DNA of 31,159 nt from Condylostoma magnum (Eukaryota; Ciliophora; Heterotrichea; Heterotrichida; Condylostomatidae), in NCBI GenBank assembly GCA_920105805.1, contig CAKKTI010000238.1:1-31159 (forward strand). Direction: 5' to 3'. Numbering within the stretch: the first letter of the stretch is position 1; each line of letters starts with the position of its first letter. Below, piece by piece: positions 1 to 12,448 of the stretch. The notes under the pieces were generated by a model. It was not told where the DNA came from. It saw only the letters and a program-made list of their open reading frames with translations, and did no database searches. The translations under genes were made by a program, and so were the position numbers.

Positions 1-3000
1 ATTAGAGAATCCTAAAATACCAAAGAATGTTTTTAGTTCTTCTGACTTTGGAAATTGCAAGTACTAAAATAGATTGATAGTTTATTTCATTTCAAATGAC
101 CTGAATATTATCCCTAAACTTGCATTTTCTACTACACTACTTAGTATTTGTTATAGTAAAATGAAAAAGTAAATGATATATTATAGTATGCTTCCTGCAA
201 TTTCTATATTCTCCGTTAAATCAGTTTGATAGGAAGGAATTTCTATACTTTTTTCATATTATGAAGTAGATATTCCTTATTTATTTGTTATTTTGTTATC
301 TTCTTTAAGCTTAAAAGTAACTATTGGATCATCATTTGTGCTATTTTCTATTTCTACTCAAAGTATAGTACTCAAACTAAGTTATTCTTATCTATCATCA
401 GTAACAAGCTTGGTATCAGTAAAAAAGTCAAAAGTAATCTCCAAATCTTATAAAATATTATCAAGTTAAACCTTCTAATCAAATAGTAGTTCAAACTTAT
501 ACTAATTCTCTTCATTCTTCATTAATTCAATCTTTAAGTTTGGCTTTTATTAACTAATACACTTTGTAGAATCACATTTTCATCCCTCTTCAACTTAACA
601 ATTCTCATCACAACCATCCCCATTTATCATATTCCCATCATCACATTATTATGATCCTAAATTAATGTTATCCCCACAATACTCATCACAATTCTGATTT
701 ATGAGTTCCAAATGAGCTTGGATAATAAAATCTTAGGTTATCTTAAAATCAGAGCTATATCCTTAGAAATACTCACATTCTTTACACTCATTTTCGATTA
801 GAAAATAAGGTATAAAACATTTTAAGCAAATAACATTGTTTTCATCTTAAATTTCACAAATCTCACAGTTTTAAGGACATAGTTTACATTTTAATTCTTT
901 TTCGTCAAAATAATAACCTGGTTGGCATTAGCATATATCGTCTTTTAGCATAAAGGGTTCATTACATTCTATACAAGTAGTTCCAAATACTTTACATTTA
1001 GGATCAGTTTTGACTATAGGTAAATTTTAGAGTATTTCAGTATTTCAAAGATTATCAATTAAGTCAGATGCAAGTACTTATATTCTAACGTTAAAATCAT
1101 AATAGTAAATCTAATTCATTGTTGCTTTAATAGAGATAATGTTTAGCTCGTTTGAGGCTTCAATTATTTAATGATTTTCAAAATTGGACTATACTAATAA
1201 ATTTAGAGCTAAATCTTGACTGATTTTAAGAGTTTTGTCGAATTAGAGACTAAAAGACATTATTTAGTCATAGTTGCCATTATATCTTATTATAGGAGAA
1301 GACATTACCCAGTAGCATGTATCCTTATAATTATTAGTAATACAAAATGCATCCTCCTCTATTTTACAATTACTATTACATCCATCGCCATTTATAGTAT
1401 TACCATCGTCACATTCTTACTGACCTAAATTATAGCCATCTCCACATACTTCAAAGCAATTGTTAATAATTGCAGATCAAGATTACTAATAATCAAAAGG
1501 ACTGATCTATCCTCCAAATCCTATAAAATAATCACACTTATAGCAAAGATTCAGATGAAAGATATATTCATAGTCACATGATTAGCATTCAACTTAACTA
1601 TCTATCAATTCACATTCGAGACAGCCTTAAGGGCATTTAAGGCATCTTTAATCTTATATATAGTGCTTAAATTAGCAATGGCATTCTTGATCAATAAGAT
1701 CAAAAGTTGGTAAGCATTATTCACATTAATACGGACTTTGTGAACAGAGCTCACAATGTCCCATACAAGTATAACATAAGTAATTGATATTGTAGACTTC
1801 TCCTTCTTCACATACATCCAAACACGTAGTTTAGCAGAATTTACACTTACCATTTGAGCAATTGTAATTAATAGGTTCTAAAATTCATTACAAGGTACGA
1901 AAATACTCAAGGATGTGAAATTCACTGATTCATCCTTGCATTTCCCCTATAATAACCTTTCAGCTTTCACTATCAAACTCCATTGCATCTAAGCTTAAGT
2001 TTTAATGTTAATTATTCAGTCATAACTAATTTTAGTATGTTTGCTCAATTGCATTATAGTACCTTTAAAACAATACATACTGATAAAAATGCCTTTCAAC
2101 ATTTATAAAGTTTATCAGCTCCTTCTGTACTTAAAATGCAATTTCAAACATTTAAGAATCTTAAAATCACTTACACTATAATACTAAGTCTCCTTGAGAT
2201 TAAACAAAGGCTAGATCTAATACTGTATCAAAAGGATCTTAAGAATCTTAAAATTTGATTATTTATCCTTATCCAGTTGGCCTAATCCACATTTAAAATG
2301 AAATAGAATTCAAATTTCAATCAAATGTTTGGCTGTTTTTACTAACAAGTTATAAATGCTCATTTCCTGCAAAATAGAATCCTTTTCCTTCGCTACAGTC
2401 AGGATCAAACTAATCAATTTGATTACTATCCCCCCTAATCAAGCTTAACTTGGAATCACTTATAACTTGCAATGAGCAATTAAAAGTAAAGTCACTTTTA
2501 TATATAGGTTTGATAGTATCGCAAGATATCTTATTACTTGTATCAAAGCCACATGCAGATAATTCAAAGCTATTTATCAAAACCACAACCTCACAATGGC
2601 CAGACATTAGTGAAATATCTCCACAATAATGACAATAAGGGTGGCATCTACCGCAATAATTCTAAGTAGGACTTCAAGTGCTGTCTTCGTATAATTAGAA
2701 TTAAGTTTGTAGTATGTTTGAGTACGTAAATACGGTATCTACTCAATTATAATCTGAGTATGATATTAGTATTTGCTTTAATCCAAATATCTAGCTATTA
2801 TTTAAAACTTATAGGTCGTAATCTTTATCGAGGATATTGACAGAAGAGCTATAGTTTTAATCTTGAGTAACCCTATTTATCATGGTGCCCTTTTATACGT
2901 TTGATTTTAGCCTTATATAGTTTATTGAGAAACCAATATACATTTGAATTTTATCATCTAGAAATCCTTCAAAATCAAAAGTAAGAGTTTAACTTTCTTG

Positions 3001-3921
3001 TAATATTACTTAAACTTAATCTCCTACTGTAAAGAGTATTTTAATTAGTTCATTGCTAGTTTAGTTTTCAATTAACTTTACTTCCCATTACTAATCAAAT
3101 GTTCCTTCAAACTCAAGCTCCATAAAGATGCAATCATCGTGCTATTAGCTTAAGTACTTGTTTACATTATTTATTTAATAGTTTTATATAATATCATTTT
3201 ATTCTTATTTGTAGTTGTAAGTAGATTGATGATAGAATAAGTTGCTTTAAACAGTGCCTTATACTTAGCAGGATGATAGATACTCAGAATAACTTGATTA
3301 GTCATTTACGCAATCATACTTGATAAATTGGAAGCTTTAAATTCTTCCATCATAATAACTTGTTTACCCTCCTCCAATAAGTGCATAGTTTCCAATTTTC
3401 AGTAAGTTTTAATCTTCAACCATGCTAGATTAGGCCATTCATACAGTTTGGCTATCAATTCCGGAAAATAAGTACAACTAAGAGTCAGTATAGCTTACAC
3501 AAGCCATTACATTTACTCATTATCTTTTAATACCCTGTGAGTTTGACTCTAGAGTTAGGTCAATAGTGGTTGAATTAGGAGTGTTTTGGTACTACAATTG
3601 GATTTTATCTTGACTAGAATTGGAGTGAATTACCAGATAATCAGAGCTTATATCTTATTGATTATCTGTTATGGCGAAGACTTGTTAGAATTCTTCTGTG
3701 TATGATGGGAAAAACCAAAGAGCTACTCCATAGTCAAACTAACCTTCATCAGCTACGTATAAACCTCTGTTATCTAATGTTGTCATAAAGGTTTAGCTGA
3801 GCTCTATTGCCTAGTATTGACTCTAAGATTTGTTGTTTGAATTGAACGTATAGACCTCACTCGGCTTTCTTACCTGATATAGAATTGCATAGACTTAAAG
3901 TGTTGCAAGAATAAGTACCAT
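1..3921 (-). CDS. Large secreted/surface Cys-rich protein with LamG-like, furin-like and DUF4215 repeats, then a membrane segment (3' end beyond the window)
   Basis: One frame runs 1307 codons from ATG at 3921 to the left edge, with TAA/TAG as Gln and TGA as Trp. A hydrophobic N-terminus (MVLILATLQVYAILYQ) looks like a signal peptide. The first ~700 residues hold concanavalin/LamG-like beta-sandwich stretches, such as 'KIGNYALIGGG..YYDGRIQSF' and 'GWISEFHILEYFR'. Cys-rich furin-like modules follow from about residue 705. Two Myxococcus-type Cys-rich (DUF4215) units stand near residues 820 and 1095, with the signatures CGDG..ECDDGNTINGDGC and CGDN..QCDDGNMINGDGC. A hydrophobic segment near residue 1247 (LQYIIYFFILLQQILSSVV) suggests membrane anchoring. 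Ciliates have many proteins of this architecture, and a surface or adhesion role is inferred. The remaining C-terminus lies outside the window. Confidence 0.85.
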
Positions 3922-4226
3922 TTTATATATTAGATTTGCATCGATTATGTATGGTTGATTTAATCCACAAAGAAAATATAAATATTGTATCTACGAAAAA
4001 GCATACTCAGTATAAATTCTATTATTGATTGAATTCTTTATATATTTTTAAATTATTGTAAAACTGCTAATATAGCTGAATCATAATGATACAAATCTTG
4101 TTTTCTTAGCATTGTATACTTTGCTTTATCAATAATTAGCAAAGTTCTTAATTTACCAATTCAATATTTAACAACATATACGCATCTTAAATGAATTCTA
4201 ACATTTTATACTTTACTATTACTTTA
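3922..4226. other. Intergenic, AT-rich
   Basis: This 305-base spacer separates two minus-strand genes. It should hold the promoter of the Cys-rich surface protein gene (start at 3921) and the 3' end of the coiled-coil gene. If only TGA could terminate, the coiled-coil gene would extend to 4161. I see no RNA gene or repeat here. Confidence 0.5.
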
Positions 4227-5129
4227 TTATTTTCTCTTTACCATAGCAGTAGTAGGTCTATCTTGAATCCTTAAAGTTCTCCTTTATTGCATTCCAGTCT
4301 ACGGCCTGCTTTACTTTCCTGCTCCAAATTTAGTTTAAGAAGTTGTAGTAGCAGTTGTGGGTCTACCCATAGGAGTTCCAATTTTTCTGATTCTAAAACT
4401 CTTCTCACTGTCTTCTTTATCCAATAACAAAGGTTTCCTTATAAACATTTTTGCTTTTTCTTCAAACAAAGCTTTGTTTTACTATAATAACTTCCTTTTT
4501 TCAGCAACTTCCCTATCTACATGCTTTACCAGTTATTAAATAGTTTATTACTTAGCATTTAGCATACCTGATAGTTTATCAAGTTAGGCTAGTGCTATTT
4601 CGTGGTTTTAATCAGCGATTTATAGCTCTTATTCTAACTCCCCTTATTGTCGATCAAATTGGTATTAAGAAAGATTTAAGGAAGCAATGCTTTAGTTAAG
4701 TACATCTGAAAATAAGTCACTGGTGTCAATACTGTTTTCTTTCTTTTAGTACATAGAATCATCTGAGGATTGAGGATAAAGCTAATAAACCTACTCAATT
4801 TCTGCATCTTTCTCTCTTATAAGTTACTATAGATTGAAAATTCTACTTTGATAACTTTGTTACTCTGTCTTATAATGATTATTAATACTTTTTAGCTAAT
4901 TATAGTTGAATTCTAGTTTAAAGTAATTATCTTATGTTTGTTTGTACTGATCTCTCAAGGATTTAACTTCAGTTCTTAGCTTAATAGCTTCTTATTTTAC
5001 AGCTTCCTCAGCAATACTCATATTACCCTTTTTGTAAAGATTTATGGAGTTCTTTTAAGGATTGAAGTAATCCACTGCAGTATCAATAACACCTAGGAAT
5101 CCACTTCTAACACTTGCTTTATATTCCAT
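4227..5129 (-). CDS. Coiled-coil protein, function unknown
   Basis: A 300-residue reading frame starts at ATG 5129 (MEYKASVRSGFLGVIDTAVD) and is continuous with TAA/TAG as Gln. Residues ~40-220 are heptad-like and rich in Gln, Glu, Lys and Leu (for example 'QEAIKLRTEVKSLRDQYK' and 'QQLIREKDAEIEQVY'), which predicts a long coiled coil. The C-terminal ~60 residues are basic and rich in Thr, Pro and Gln, with two 'RPTTA' motifs. I place the end at the tandem TAA TAA (4224-4229) after 'MVKRK'. The first in-frame TGA is at 4161, which would add 22 residues with no evident structure. I recognise no family; a cytoskeletal or ciliary role is possible but not shown. Confidence 0.7.
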
Positions 5130-5686
<557 letters not shown>

Positions 5687-5826
5687 TTTCATAAGGTTTT
5701 TAGTAAATGGATGAAAGGGTTGCATAGGGAATACTTGGGTGTGAATGGTTAAGCTAAGGTAGTATCAAACTAACTGCATATAAATTGATTATCTTTATCA
5801 CGGCTTAAGGATCTTTGTTAGTTATT
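5687..5826. other. Convergent intergenic spacer
   Basis: These 140 bases separate the stop of ubiquitin-L40 from the proposed stop of the small membrane protein on the other strand. If only TGA ended genes, both frames would run across this spacer and overlap (TGA at 5785-5787 on plus, 5690-5692 on minus), which argues against that reading. Confidence 0.5.
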
Positions 5827-6327
5827 CTAATACCAAAATGAAACAAACAAATTTTATAAAGCCTTATAAGTTAATACCCTTGTAAGTCTACTGTCCTTAC
5901 AAGCCTGAAAATGATTTAAGAAGTTTAAACTCACGTGAATAAGCCCGAGGACTAAGAAACTAGTAAAGGCATAGTCCAGAATACGGAAATGTTAGAAGCT
6001 TTTATAGACTTTACGACAGACCTAGCTAGATTTTTACAACGTTTCATTAGCATTAATCAATAGGAAATCGTAGATTTCCTTATAAACTTCCTCCTATACA
6101 CCAGAAATCTCATTCTTCAACTGTTAGATTTCAAAAAAAGGTAAGAAATCAAAGATTATAAAGCCAAACAGATATAATATTGCCAAGCATTAATGATTAG
6201 CAGCCCACTCAACCCACACATACTTTAACCGGCTCATCATCTCCACACCAAACTCCTGAGATCTCCCCTTCAATGCCCCCAAAAACAATACATAAAATCC
6301 CTTAAAGCCGCCAACAAATCTGACCAT
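5827..6327 (-). CDS. Small membrane protein, unknown family
   Basis: A 166-residue frame starts at ATG 6327 (MVRFVGGFKGFYVLFLGALK). It contains a hydrophobic N-terminal region (residues 3-20) and two clear membrane segments: residues ~48-65 (CLAILYLFGFIIFDFLPFF) and ~117-137 (ILDYAFTSFLVLGLIHVSLN). A polar helical linker of about 45 residues separates them. The end is set at TAG (5827-5829), with a TAA three codons later. The gene lies 84 bases downstream of the calcyphosine stop and happens to be in the same frame, so reading that TAG as Gln would give one calcyphosine-membrane fusion protein. Calcyphosine reaching its normal length at its own TAG makes two genes more likely. No family is recognised. 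Confidence 0.55.
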
Positions 6328-6411
6328 TTGCAATAGAAGCAATTTCCCAACAAACCAAAATAGTTACAACAACAGCCAGTAATTAATAAAATCATTTTAA
6401 CCTAACCGTTA

Positions 6412-7017
6412 CTACTCTAACTTCCAAGCCATCTTCATCAACAACACAAAATGCTCGTCATTATCAATAGAAGAGCTCACAGCAGCGTAATAATCATTCC
6501 ACTCATTCCTGTCAATCTTTCCATCCCCATTAGCATCATTGAAATTCTACAAAAACTCCTGGAAAACCTGAGCCTCAGTCATCTCCCCCTTCTGGACCTT
6601 TGGATGCATGCTTGCATTATACACTCCTTACAAATCACTAGCCTCAATCAACCCATTTCCATCCCTGTCAAACTTCAAAAAGGCTTTATCAACCATCGCT
6701 TGTCTTCGTTGGTTTAATCTTCCTCTGATTCCTACTAGAAACTCGTCAAAATTAACACAACCGTCCCCATCCTTGTCAAAGTAGCTGAAAAGTAGTCTTA
6801 GTTCTGGTTCTTATAGTTAAACGCCAAAACGAGAAAGGCCTTCTTGGAATTCTTCCCAGTCAACCTTTTTATCACCGTTAAAACTGTCCATTGTTCTAAA
6901 TGATCTGGAAAGTCCTCGTATAGTTCTGGCGCCTCTGGCCTGCAGTTACTGTTGGACTTATGCTAAAACTGATTGGAAGTTACCCTCTATTATTCCTCGT
7001 GGATTTTAAGATGACAT
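6412..7017 (-). CDS. CAPSL: Calcyphosine-like EF-hand protein
   Basis: The 201-residue protein aligns from end to end with calcyphosine/CAPSL (about 190-208 residues in animals). It has the family start 'ARGARTIRGLSRSFRTMD' and four EF-hand loops at about residues 44-55, 81-92 (DKDGDGCVNFDE), 117-128 (DRDGNGLIEASD) and 161-172 (DANGDGKIDRNE). The family motifs 'GVYNASMHPKVQKGE' and 'DYYAAVSSSIDNDEHF' follow, and the terminal 'AWKL' is present. Loops 2-4 keep the acidic ligands. Loop 1 has Lys and Asn substitutions and may bind calcium weakly. It is probably a cytosolic or ciliary calcium sensor. The family length is reached at TAG (6412-6414), directly followed by TAA. The start ATG at 7017 lies only 15 bases after the TAG that ends the upstream gene. 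Confidence 0.92.
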
Positions 7018-7032
7018 TTTGATTATTATTAA

Positions 7033-7659
7033 CTATAGCCTAGGAACCGCAAAAAGTCCTGATAGTACTTCGACTTCCTGCTGGATTTAATTTTGTTGGT
7101 TTTGGTTGAAAGAGCCAAGATTTGTTGTTATTAATTGGTTTATTGACTCGTTGAATAAGGCTTTTTGTTGTTGGATTGGGGAAGCTGGGTGGGAGTTGCG
7201 GAATATTTGAAAGCTGTTAGGCTCTTGTATATTTTCCTTTCATTTAAAGAGATCAGCATGGGCTATGGTTTTGTATTCCATTATAGAACCAATTTTGTGT
7301 ACTTTTATTATCAACTCCTCGTCTAGGTGATGCACTCCTGTACATTCTATTAAATACATTAAAGTTGCACAGATTTGCTTACTTCAGCTTTGCATGAAAT
7401 CAGTGAATTCCATTTAGCGTGTATATGCACGTATGTTGCCGTTTATTATGGAAGTTAACTCGTTTATTATTTAGTAGGCTAATAATTCAGAGTTCTTGTA
7501 GTCCTGTTTCTTTCATTGTTGCAGCTGAAATTTAAAATTGACGTAGATTTCTCGGAATAGGTAAGATGCTAGTTTATAACGGTTTTCAGCTTGTTGAGTT
7601 AATTGATTGAAGTTTTGCTCATAGTTCTCCATTATGCTTTGTATTACTATTGGAGCCAT
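7033..7659 (-). CDS. Unknown protein, ~208 residues
   Basis: A frame beginning at ATG 7659 (MAPIVIQSIMENYEQNFN) is mostly helical and polar. It contains no obvious signal peptide or membrane span. UGA is read as Trp in 'QLQQWKKQDY', 'MQSWSKQIC' and 'LFKWKENI'. A Cys-containing hydrophobic stretch (ICATLMYLIECTGVHH) stands at mid-length, and the C-terminal third is Asn/Gln-rich. I end it at TAG (7033-7035), 15 bases before the calcyphosine ATG. Because the calcyphosine frame is the same, a continuous read-through product is formally possible. The gene begins 39 bases after the HMG-CoA reductase stop on the same strand. I do not recognise the family. Confidence 0.6.
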
Positions 7660-7698
7660 GTCTCAGTGTCTAAGCATTTTTCGTGATATTATATTCAG

Positions 7699-9270
7699 TC
7701 ACATACACATTATTTTAAGCTCATTTATCATAAACAAATCCTTCTCAGCCACATGAATCCCCAGCAACCTCTCTGCCTTCAGTTGATTTAAAATACTCAT
7801 AGTTAAATCATATCCGTGTTTCCCTTCTAGCAAAACCTCTGATACTTCCTTGTTAATATCTACTTTAATAGGACTGTCATTAGAAACCATTAAATGCACA
7901 ACAGTTTCAGGGTACTTAAAAGCAACATTGATCTTAACAGGGGGATTTATATCTGGTACATCTAAGGTAACTATGCTCAAAGCTCCACTTTACTGCGAGT
8001 TTTTCCATATATGAATATGCCTGGCATGAGCATTCATATAATCCTACGCTGCTTCCCTGGTATACTCTCCTCTATTCTTCATATACTACACAACCTCAGG
8101 TACTAGATGCTCAGGCACCTACGCAGCAACAGCAATATTCCTAGCATGCAGACTCATATGTCCTTTATTAATCCCTTCAGAGGCCAAAGCCCGAAGTGCA
8201 GCAAAATTGCATGCGAGTCCAACACTTACTAAGATCTGTCCAAGTTGCTATGAGCTCGGATTCTTTAATAACTGTAAATTATTCTTGTATATTGAATTAG
8301 TCTGCAGCACTCCTCCTATAGTCCCGACTGTTATAGGAAGACTCATTTCGCAGTGTAAGCACTCGTCTTCTATCCAATATCTGTTCAATGGCTGATAGTT
8401 TCCAGTTCTACAAGCCCACGCATGTGCAGAGGCCTCTATAGCTCTGAAATCCTAGCCCAAGGCCAGGGCAGCTGCGTCTATTCCGTTCATTATACCTTTG
8501 TTATGAGTACAAGCCCTGTACTAATCAAGCACTGCAAACTCGTATCCCTCTACTATATATTAAGCCATTTTATCCCCCGGTATGCCCTTATGCTGCATAT
8601 TTTGTAAGGGAATTGAAAATTTGGAGGTTGAAAGTCTCTCAGTTGCTAGATTACTTAAAATTCTCATACCAAATCTCCCCTAAGGCAACATTTCTTATAG
8701 TTTTACACCGAGTTACTCACAAAGCGTATTGACTATATTAGCCCCCATGGCTTCTCTTACATCTACAAAAATATCACATACTCCCATATCTGATTTCAAT
8801 TCCCGGAACTGAATATCCCTCACACCTCCGCCTCTTTGATACATCTTTTAGGCGAATCCATCGTTGAGTCAGTTAATCAAGCTTTCTCTTTAGCTTTGTA
8901 TGAGGGTCTGGGTTTATTGTACATCTATATCAACTAATTACACTTGCCCTCTTAGAATAGGATTGTCACTATAGGATCTAAAGCCTCCACACTCACTTAT
9001 CAATTTAGCTGCGTTGCTTGCCCCTGCAATTATACTGGGCTCTTCTACACACATTGGAATTTGCAAAGAATTCCCGTTTATTATGAAATTAAGGCCTAGG
9101 CCTATAGGTAAGGAAAGAATCCCGATACAATTTTCTATCATTAAATCCGCCTGATGCATTGTAAGGCCTCCTGATTCATATAATATGTTTATATTAGGAT
9201 GAAGCTTTTAAAGGATTTCTTGTCTTTGATGTAAAGGTCTTTTATAGAACCCTGATAATAAGTCTTCCAT
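7699..9270 (-). CDS. mvaA: Hydroxymethylglutaryl-CoA reductase, class II (bacterial type)
   Basis: This 523-residue protein reduces HMG-CoA to mevalonate, the committed step of isoprenoid synthesis. It matches class II reductases along the whole catalytic part: '[15 protein letters not shown]' (catalytic Glu in ENCIG), '[17 protein letters not shown]', '[14 protein letters not shown]', '[11 protein letters not shown]', '[11 protein letters not shown]' (catalytic Lys and Asp) and '[15 protein letters not shown]' (catalytic His). It has no N-terminal membrane anchor, unlike class I animal or plant enzymes. After the family's usual end ('EAAQDYMNAH') there are about 115 more residues with no recognised domain. 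TAA/TAG and TGA occur inside as Gln and Trp, so the gene is adapted to the host code. Termination is at TGA (7699-7701). It diverges from the anoctamin gene with only 79 bp between starts. Confidence 0.95.
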
Positions 9271-9349
9271 CTTATCAAATTTTGTATCTGTTTTTTTTTC
9301 GCAAATTTTATTAATCCAAATCAGATGCTAAAAATAACTGTTATTTAAT
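9271..9349. promoter_or_regulatory. Compact bidirectional promoter, HMG-CoA reductase / anoctamin
   Basis: Only 79 bases separate the two divergent start codons (9270 on minus, 9350 on plus), so both transcription starts and both 5' leaders must fit here. The sequence is AT-rich with a T-run at 9291-9299. I can name no specific element. Confidence 0.45.
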
Positions 9350-12300
9350 ATGGAGTCTGACAGAAAGGTATCATAGATGCTGAATAATTCAAATCAAGAG
9401 GATTAGGATTCATTCGATCAGCTACTAGAAAAGATCTAAAGGTAGTTTATACAATCTGGACCCTTTAATGATCAAAATACAGCTCTAAAGCTTTAAAAAC
9501 TGAATTAATTATAAAAGATAACAGAGTCAATATTCCACTCAATACCAAAACATATATAAGACTAATTCAATGCCAGATTTACTTAAAACATACTTTAATC
9601 TGCTCCGGTTCAACTAAAACATTTTTAGGAGTAAAATCAAGTTGCTTCTAACTTTTTAGGACTTGGAAAGGCATTTTAGCACGATATACATGAAATCCCG
9701 GATTTTAACAGTTGGGAGTACGTAATTGTCTTCCCTAACCCTGATTTTATGGATGAGAAGGAGAGAACACTTATTGGACAATACGAAGCTAGGGATATTT
9801 TTGACAAATCTATTAAAGGAACAGAGGGCCAAACTATGGACGAGCAGAAGTTAAATCATCAGCTAGAGATCAAAGCCTTTATGATTGCTTTTGGGAAGTT
9901 AGATGGATATGAAGATGATGGCTTTAAGAAATATAGGGCAGGAGGAAGAATGACAAATAGTGATCAAATGTTAGATGAGAACTGGCAAGATCAAGCACAT
10001 GATTATTTAAGTCTGATGAGAAATATCATAATACAAAAACTGAATATTAACTGTGGTATAGAGACTATGATGGTTTTGTCATAGAATAAGTAATTTATAT
10101 ATGCTTTACTAAAGTCAGATGACGAAATACTCGCAAAACAAGCAGAATGATCTAAATTTGATAAATAATTTGATATAGCAATGACTGACTTTTCATCATT
10201 AGAGCCTTGCAATAGTGATCTAATACCTTATAGACTACTACAACCAAATAATAATGAAATAAGACTTTTAGAAGAGGAATTAACGGACTTTTATGAGGAC
10301 ACATTACCTAGTGAATATAAATAATTACTAGAAAATGATGATTAATTAATAACAACATAAAAGGTAAGAGATAAGGAGTGAAGTGCCTACTAGGAGTATT
10401 TAGCTTTAATAGTCGAAAAAATAAAAGAATCATAGTAAAACCTTCAAAATTTAGGAAAAAAGGAAAAAAGATACTTCTATTTAAAGCTAATAAACTTTGC
10501 AATGAAAGAAGTGAATAAAAGGCATAAAGAAAAGGTGCTTAAAAATCTCTGGAGTAAACTCGATATAAAAAAGCCAATAGGAGCCTTTTCTAACTTTACT
10601 TAAAGAGAAGATCCTGTTACTAAAGAAGATGCTTTAGAGCCACTTTGAAGGGAATATGTTATAAAGGGAAATGGGGAATTATCTAAATTCCGTGTAATAA
10701 ACAGATTAAAGCTTATTTGGGCTATTATAGCTCGCTAAATATAAATAGATTACTGTATAAACGAGGGGGTTATTGTATCTCACTTTCCTTTACAAGGAGA
10801 TTGGGAGCTACAAGGAAAATATAAGTTAGAAGATCAACCAGATGATATAAATCAAAGAATGGGTACAAATATATTCAAAAAGACTAAAAAAGTGTTTGGA
10901 CTCATGAATAAATGGTCTCATAACGTTTTTGCTAATGAAATTCCAGAAGAAAAGATCAAAAATTACTTCGGAGAGAAAATCGCTTTATACTTTGTATTTT
11001 TATCCCATTTTTCCTGACTGCTGATAGTTCCTGCTATATTCGGGTTTATTGCTTTTATAGTCCAAAAGACAGGGGAAAATGATGATGATCATGTTATTAT
11101 AGTAAATTGCGTATTTTGTATTATAGTAGTAGCATGGGCAATTACCTTCAAGGAACTTTGAATAAGAAAGGAGAAAGGATTAGAGATCAGGTGGGGTTAA
11201 ACTAATTTCAAGTAAAGTGAAATCCCTAGGCCCCAATTTGAAGGAAGGAAGCGAAGGTCTCCAATTACTGATGATTTAAATGAAATTTATTACAGTCCTT
11301 TGAAGAGATATGGGTTCTACTTATTAGGATTCTTCTTATCTATATGCGTTGTTGCTGCAGTTCTTACTATAGTGGGCTTGATTATTCTTTTAAGAAGAGA
11401 AATATAACAAGATTTAACTATAGACGGCACAGATTACGCAGGGCCTCTATGTTCTACTATCAACGCGTTTTAAATCATTATCTTTAATATAATTTACTCA
11501 AAACTAGCTGGAGTACTGACAAATTTAGAAAATCACAGAACTCAAAGCTCTTATGATACTTCACTCATACTGAAAACTTACTTATTTTAGTTTGTGAATA
11601 GCTACAATTCGCTGTTTTATATAGCATTCTTGAAAACTGACATTGAGGGATGCTGGGTGTAGGATGGAGAGGATAAAAAGCTAGAAACAGGAGGAAGTTG
11701 TCTTAATGAGTTGTATACTTAACTCATAGCTTTATTTGTAGTCAACTTTCTGAAAAATGCTGTTGAAATAGGACTTCCAATACTGAAATACCAATGGAAG
11801 AAGTTTAGGAGTGGAAATGATTAAGTATCGCCTGAAAGTGAAGAGAAGGCTTAGAGTACAATGGAGAATTTGAAGGAATTACAGTAATCTTTAGACACCC
11901 AGATGGCCTTGCCAGTGTATCAAAGTTATGGAGTGGATGGGACTATCGATGACTATATGGAACTTTGTATCATATTTGGATTTATCACACTTTTCTCAGT
12001 AGCTTTTCCATTATCAATGACTTTAGCATATATTTTACTATTGACTGAATAAAAGATTGATTAGATAAAATTGACGAAATTGGTTAGAAGGCCGTTGCCT
12101 TAAGGATCCAATAGTATTGGAGTTTGAACTCACATAATCAACTTTGTTATTGTTGTATCTATCTTTACCAATTTAGCCGTTGTGTGTTATACTGCTCCTA
12201 CTTTTGAATCAGACTTATTCGATGCTGAGATAGTTAATTTTATCTATATTTTAGCTGTTTTAACACTTTTTGTATTTAGAGGATGGCTGTAGAATATTAT

Positions 12301-12448
12301 TCCTGACAGAGCTGAGAAATATGACTTGGTTGAAGCTAGGCATAGGCATTTAGTTGATAAGATCTTAAAAGGAAAGTCTAAAATATCAAAGAATGAAGAT
12401 AATCAAGACGAGGTTGTTATCAGGTCAAAAATATATACAGGGTTTTAG
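9350..12448 (+). CDS. ANO: Anoctamin / TMEM16 family ion channel or lipid scramblase
   Basis: The reading frame is continuous for 1032 codons from ATG 9350. The cytosolic N-terminal half (~residues 1-540) is followed by the multi-pass anoctamin domain. That domain is marked by 'YFGEKIALYF', 'NLENHRTQSSYDTSLILKTY', 'LFQFVNSYNSLFYIAFLKTD', 'GSCLNELYTQL', 'DYMELCIIFGFITLFSVAFP', 'RRPLPQGSNSIGVWTHI' and 'IIPDRAEKYD'. Family members are calcium-activated chloride channels or phospholipid scramblases of the plasma membrane or ER. The 'ENHRTQ.EYD' region and later acidic helix residues form the family's calcium site. Sense stop triplets fall on conserved Gln and Trp positions, which makes this gene the best internal proof of the code. 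The end is uncertain: TAG at 12446-12448 is chosen, a TGA follows at 12461-12463, and the frame stays open far beyond. Confidence 0.95.

Noticed and set aside
5687-5787. C-terminal extension of ubiquitin-eL40 reading TAG as Gln to TGA 5785-5787
   Set aside because: eL40 ends at the same place in other eukaryotes, the extra residues have no match, and the gene otherwise uses only CAA/CAG for Gln.
6451-6717. Plus-strand ORF opposite the EF-hand gene
   Set aside because: Antisense shadow of the calcyphosine-like gene, whose homology is clear.
8207-8607. Plus-strand ORFs within the HMG-CoA reductase region
   Set aside because: Antisense shadows of a strongly conserved enzyme gene.
7018-9270. 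HMG-CoA reductase followed by neighbours as one bacterial operon acquired whole
   Set aside because: The downstream genes are eukaryotic (calcyphosine) or unknown and use the same host code. Only the reductase has a bacterial-type signature.
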